Both the position numbers and the translations under genes were made by a program. DNA of 64,000 nt from Crateriforma conspicua. GTDB lineage: Bacteria > Planctomycetota > Planctomycetia > Pirellulales > Pirellulaceae. The notes under the pieces are model-generated. The model ran no database searches. It was not told where the DNA came from and was given only the letters and a program-made list of their open reading frames with translations. Of this stretch, positions 61,546 to 64,000 are shown piece after piece; positions within the stretch are counted from its first letter, which is position 1, and the number at the start of each line of letters is the position of its first letter. The stretch is taken from NCBI RefSeq assembly GCF_007752935.1, contig NZ_CP036319.1:2852001-2916000 (forward strand), written 5' to 3'.

Positions 61546-62219
61546 TGAATGCAGGACAATCGCCACCGGATTCCGATCGTCCCGGCGTCGACGAACCTTT
61601 GCGTGTGGCGGTGTTCCTTAGCGGCAGCGGACGGACGCTGGCCAACCTGATCCGGCACCGCGATGAATCCGGATTGCCGATCGATTTTCGATTGGTGATC
61701 GGCAGCCGAAGCGGTTTGAAAGGACTGCAGATCGCGGAATCGGCGGGCATCACCACCCGCGTGGTTCGCAAATCGGATCATCCCGACCCCCAGGAATACT
61801 GTCGGGCGATGTTTGATCCGTGCCGAGACGCCGGCGCGGAGCTGGTCGTCATGGCGGGGTTCTTGAAACACGTTTTGATCCCCACGGATTTCGAAAATCG
61901 GGTGATCAACATCCATCCGTCGCTGTTGCCCGCTTTCGGCGGCCAGGGAATGTATGGTCACCGAGTGCATCAGGCGGCCATCGACCGTGGGGTGCGGATC
62001 AGCGGATGCACCGTCCATTTTGTCGACAACCATTACGACAATGGGCCGATTCTGTGGCAGCGAAGCTGTCCGGTACGGCCGGGGGATGACGCCGACGCGT
62101 TGGCCGACCGAGTCTTTCAGCAGGAATGCCAAGCTTTGCCCGAAGCGATCCGAATGGTACACCAGGATTGGCGTCATTCCGGCGAACCCACTGGCGGTCG
62201 CGATACAATGCGTCAGTAG
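61545..62219 (+). CDS. purN: phosphoribosylglycinamide formyltransferase
   Basis: 224 residues; ATG 61545 shares a base with the ileS stop (TGATG), implying coupled translation. Motifs: VAVFLSGSGRTLANLI (phosphoribosyl site), INIHPSLLPAFGG with catalytic Asn and His, GHRVHQAAIDRGVRISGCTVHFVD and YDNGPIL with the essential Asp. It transfers formyl from 10-formyl-THF to GAR in purine synthesis. N-terminal 18 residues are a short extension. The pairing with ileS has no obvious metabolic logic. Confidence 0.93.
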   Translation: MNAGQSPPDSDRPGVDEPLRVAVFLSGSGRTLANLIRHRDESGLPIDFRLVIGSRSGLKGLQIAESAGITTRVVRKSDHPDPQEYCRAMFDPCRDAGAELVVMAGFLKHVLIPTDFENRVINIHPSLLPAFGGQGMYGHRVHQAAIDRGVRISGCTVHFVDNHYDNGPILWQRSCPVRPGDDADALADRVFQQECQALPEAIRMVHQDWRHSGEPTGGRDTMRQ

Positions 62220-62330
62220 GGAAAACGCACCCCCGCAGACTGTGTTTGACGTGTCGCACACGTTGCACCGGTCGATGCCGGTCGGTCCGTCATCGGGTGC
62301 ACGTCATGGATTTATAAAACAAAGTCGGTC

Positions 62331-64000
62331 ATGGGCGTTGTTCGTCGAACGATCGTGATTGCGGTTTGGATCATCGGGGCCATCGGGCTTTCGTCGGCTA
62401 TTTCTGCGCAAAATAGCGACGACATCGACCCCACAGCGGGGCAAGGCGTCTGGATCGACATCGCACCCCCGTTTTCGCGTGGGCTGGTTGATGACGTCTT
62501 GGCCGGCTTGGATCAGTTGGCACAATCCACCCCCAGCGATTCCCGTCGCACCGTCGTTCTTGCCTTTCGCGAATCCGCGTCAGACGTGCAAACGGAATTC
62601 GAAGAAGCGTTGCGTCTGGCCCGCCGGATCAATTCACCGGATTACCGTCGGTTGCGGATCGTCGCGTTTGTCGACGGGCAAATCACCCGGCACGCGGTCT
62701 TGCCGCTTGCGGCCGTGGAACGGTTGATGCTTTCCAACAACGCCGTGTTGGTCGGATTCGATTCGAAACAAGATTCGATCGACGAAACGGTCCAGGCCGC
62801 TTATCAAGCCATCGCCAAACGTCGCGGTTTGTTTCCCGAATCGTTGGTGTCGGCTCTGGTGGATCCGGATGGCGAATTGGTGCGTCTGACCACGTCCGAT
62901 GGCGGGCGACCGCTGGTGACCGGCGACGAATTGCAATCGATGCGGCAAAGTGGCGACGTCATCGAAGAAGACATCTGGAAAGCGTCCGGCGAAGCGTTGT
63001 CGGTGTCTGCCGTCCAGCTTCGTGATCTGCGTGTGGCCACCGACGTCATCGCGACCGGACGACGCGACGATGAAACGACCGCGCAGAAGATTCGCGAAAG
63101 CCTGGCCAGTCGATTGGATCTAAGGGAATTGCGTCCTTTGGCGACTGACGACGGGGCCTCGGATCGACGCGGCGTCTTGTTGGAAATGATCGGATCGGTG
63201 ACGACGGCCAAGTCACAGCGTTGGCAAAGCAATTTGAACGCGACCTTATCCGGCGATGTGAACACTTGGCTGGTTTCGGTGGATTCCGACGGTGGTAGCT
63301 TCGGCGAAAGCATGGGGTTGGCGGGATGGTTTGCCAGCCCGACGCCTCCGCTGCAACGAGTGGTCGGTTTTGTTCCCGGTCGTGCCATCGGTGATGCGTC
63401 CATCATCGCCACCGCTTGCAAGCCGTTGTATCTGTCGCCCGATGCAAAGCTGGGTGGTCCCGGTGCCGATTCGATCCAGCCGGAACAGGTGGCCGATCAA
63501 CGCGAATTGATCGAATTGATTGCCCGACGAACGAACCGATCGGCCGGGTTGTTGATGGGGCTGTTGGATCGTCAACGACAGGTGTTCCGGTACACCAACA
63601 AACAGACCGGACGTGTGCGGTATGCGACGCAGCAACAACTGGTCGACGACGCCGACGATCCGGATTTGGAACGTGACCGTTGGATGCAAGGCGAAGCGAT
63701 CGATTTGTCCAGCGGCCTGACGGCGGAGCAAGCCGTGCAGTTGGGTTTGGCCGATGGCATCGCATCGTCTTTGGATCAGGTGGCGGCACAGGCCGGGTTG
63801 TCCGCGGTGCCCGCACCGGCGGCCGACCGAGGCATCGTGCGGGCGGTCGAAAGTATCGGCCGTCGTCAGGGTCTGGCGTTTCTGGCGTTGATGATCGGCT
63901 TCATGATGCTGTCGACTGAAATGAGTGCGCCGGGGCTGGGGATTCCCGGCTTCGTTTCGATGATCTGTTTCGGTTTCTTTTTCTGGGTCCAGTATCTGAA
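62331..64000 (+). CDS. NfeD/ClpP-class membrane protein, 3' truncated
   Basis: Open from ATG 62331 to the window edge (556 codons), so the C-terminus is missing. Signal peptide IVIAVWIIGAIGLSSAISAQ. The middle has the ClpP/crotonase-like pattern of NfeD membrane serine proteases, seen in VVGFVPGRAIGDASIIATAC and PLYLSPDAKLGGPG. Where active NfeD proteases have GRAASAG with the Ser nucleophile, this protein has GRAIGDAS, so the catalytic Ser is probably lost. TM helices begin near the end (FLALMIGFMMLSTEMSA, SMICFGFFFWVQYL). NfeD proteins are linked to membrane quality control, often with stomatin/flotillin partners, which may lie beyond the window. Confidence 0.75.
   Translation, partial: MGVVRRTIVIAVWIIGAIGLSSAISAQNSDDIDPTAGQGVWIDIAPPFSRGLVDDVLAGLDQLAQSTPSDSRRTVVLAFRESASDVQTEFEEALRLARRINSPDYRRLRIVAFVDGQITRHAVLPLAAVERLMLSNNAVLVGFDSKQDSIDETVQAAYQAIAKRRGLFPESLVSALVDPDGELVRLTTSDGGRPLVTGDELQSMRQSGDVIEEDIWKASGEALSVSAVQLRDLRVATDVIATGRRDDETTAQKIRESLASRLDLRELRPLATDDGASDRRGVLLEMIGSVTTAKSQRWQSNLNATLSGDVNTWLVSVDSDGGSFGESMGLAGWFASPTPPLQRVVGFVPGRAIGDASIIATACKPLYLSPDAKLGGPGADSIQPEQVADQRELIELIARRTNRSAGLLMGLLDRQRQVFRYTNKQTGRVRYATQQQLVDDADDPDLERDRWMQGEAIDLSSGLTAEQAVQLGLADGIASSLDQVAAQAGLSAVPAPAADRGIVRAVESIGRRQGLAFLALMIGFMMLSTEMSAPGLGIPGFVSMICFGFFFWVQYL

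Overview
The window looks like the chromosome of a planctomycete, most likely a Pirellulaceae member related to Rhodopirellula. The evidence is the DUF1549/DUF1553 protein at the left edge, three formylglycine-type sulfatases, MJ0042 zinc-ribbon, DUF4332 and DUF1573 proteins, a C30-type carotenoid tail cluster, and an outer-membrane lipid A operon. Genes are well spaced, weakly clustered, moderately GC-rich, and often start at GTG or TTG. No rRNA, tRNA, CRISPR array, prophage or intact transposase gene was recognised.

Layout. 0-7 kb: the 3' part of a DUF1549/DUF1553 gene, an M28/PDZ peptidase, then two genes of visibly lower GC (DUF1573 and an unknown secreted protein) ending at a 134-bp palindromic element. 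7-17 kb: pilT with a PilB-like ATPase whose catalytic motifs are lost; a divergent Wzc-like tyrosine kinase; an unknown exported protein; a zinc-ribbon membrane protein and a PH-domain protein. 16-20 kb, minus strand: the envelope operon skp/ompH-lpxC-lpxA-oxidoreductase. 20-25 kb: a lipoprotein preceded by an 18-bp tandem repeat, a receiver-like protein, a Na+-efflux-type ABC ATPase and a permease fused to a CPBP protease, and a nitroreductase. 25-36 kb: a sulfatase, an RRM protein and a divergent DEAD-box helicase separated by a 1-kb leader region, an SGNH-like protein, GH16, nucleoside hydrolase and DUF5060/DUF4038 hydrolases, with REP-like repeats in the gaps. 35.4-40.6 kb: aldehyde dehydrogenase, carotenoid desaturase/oxidase, acyltransferase and glycosyltransferase, the tail-modifying steps of a carotenoid pathway.

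40.6-64 kb: a Tat-signal beta-propeller, a cytoplasmic sulfatase and rhamnulokinase, a DUF4332 protein, a tightly overlapped nagB-nagA-sulfatase operon (likely desulfation and catabolism of sulfated GlcNAc), an alpha/beta hydrolase, a 965-residue orphan, fcl and gmd (GDP-L-fucose synthesis), a GroES-like co-chaperonin, ileS-purN, and the start of an NfeD-like membrane protein running off the right edge.

Taken together the genes describe a sulfated-polysaccharide degrader that builds its own fucose-containing surface glycan, lipid A and carotenoids. I found no complete unknown system. The most unusual items are the catalytically degenerate PilB, SGNH and NfeD proteins, the ABC permease-protease fusion, the nag-sulfatase operon, and the palindromic and tandem non-coding repeats. 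All coordinates and motifs were read by eye; family assignments rest on recognised motifs, not on searches.
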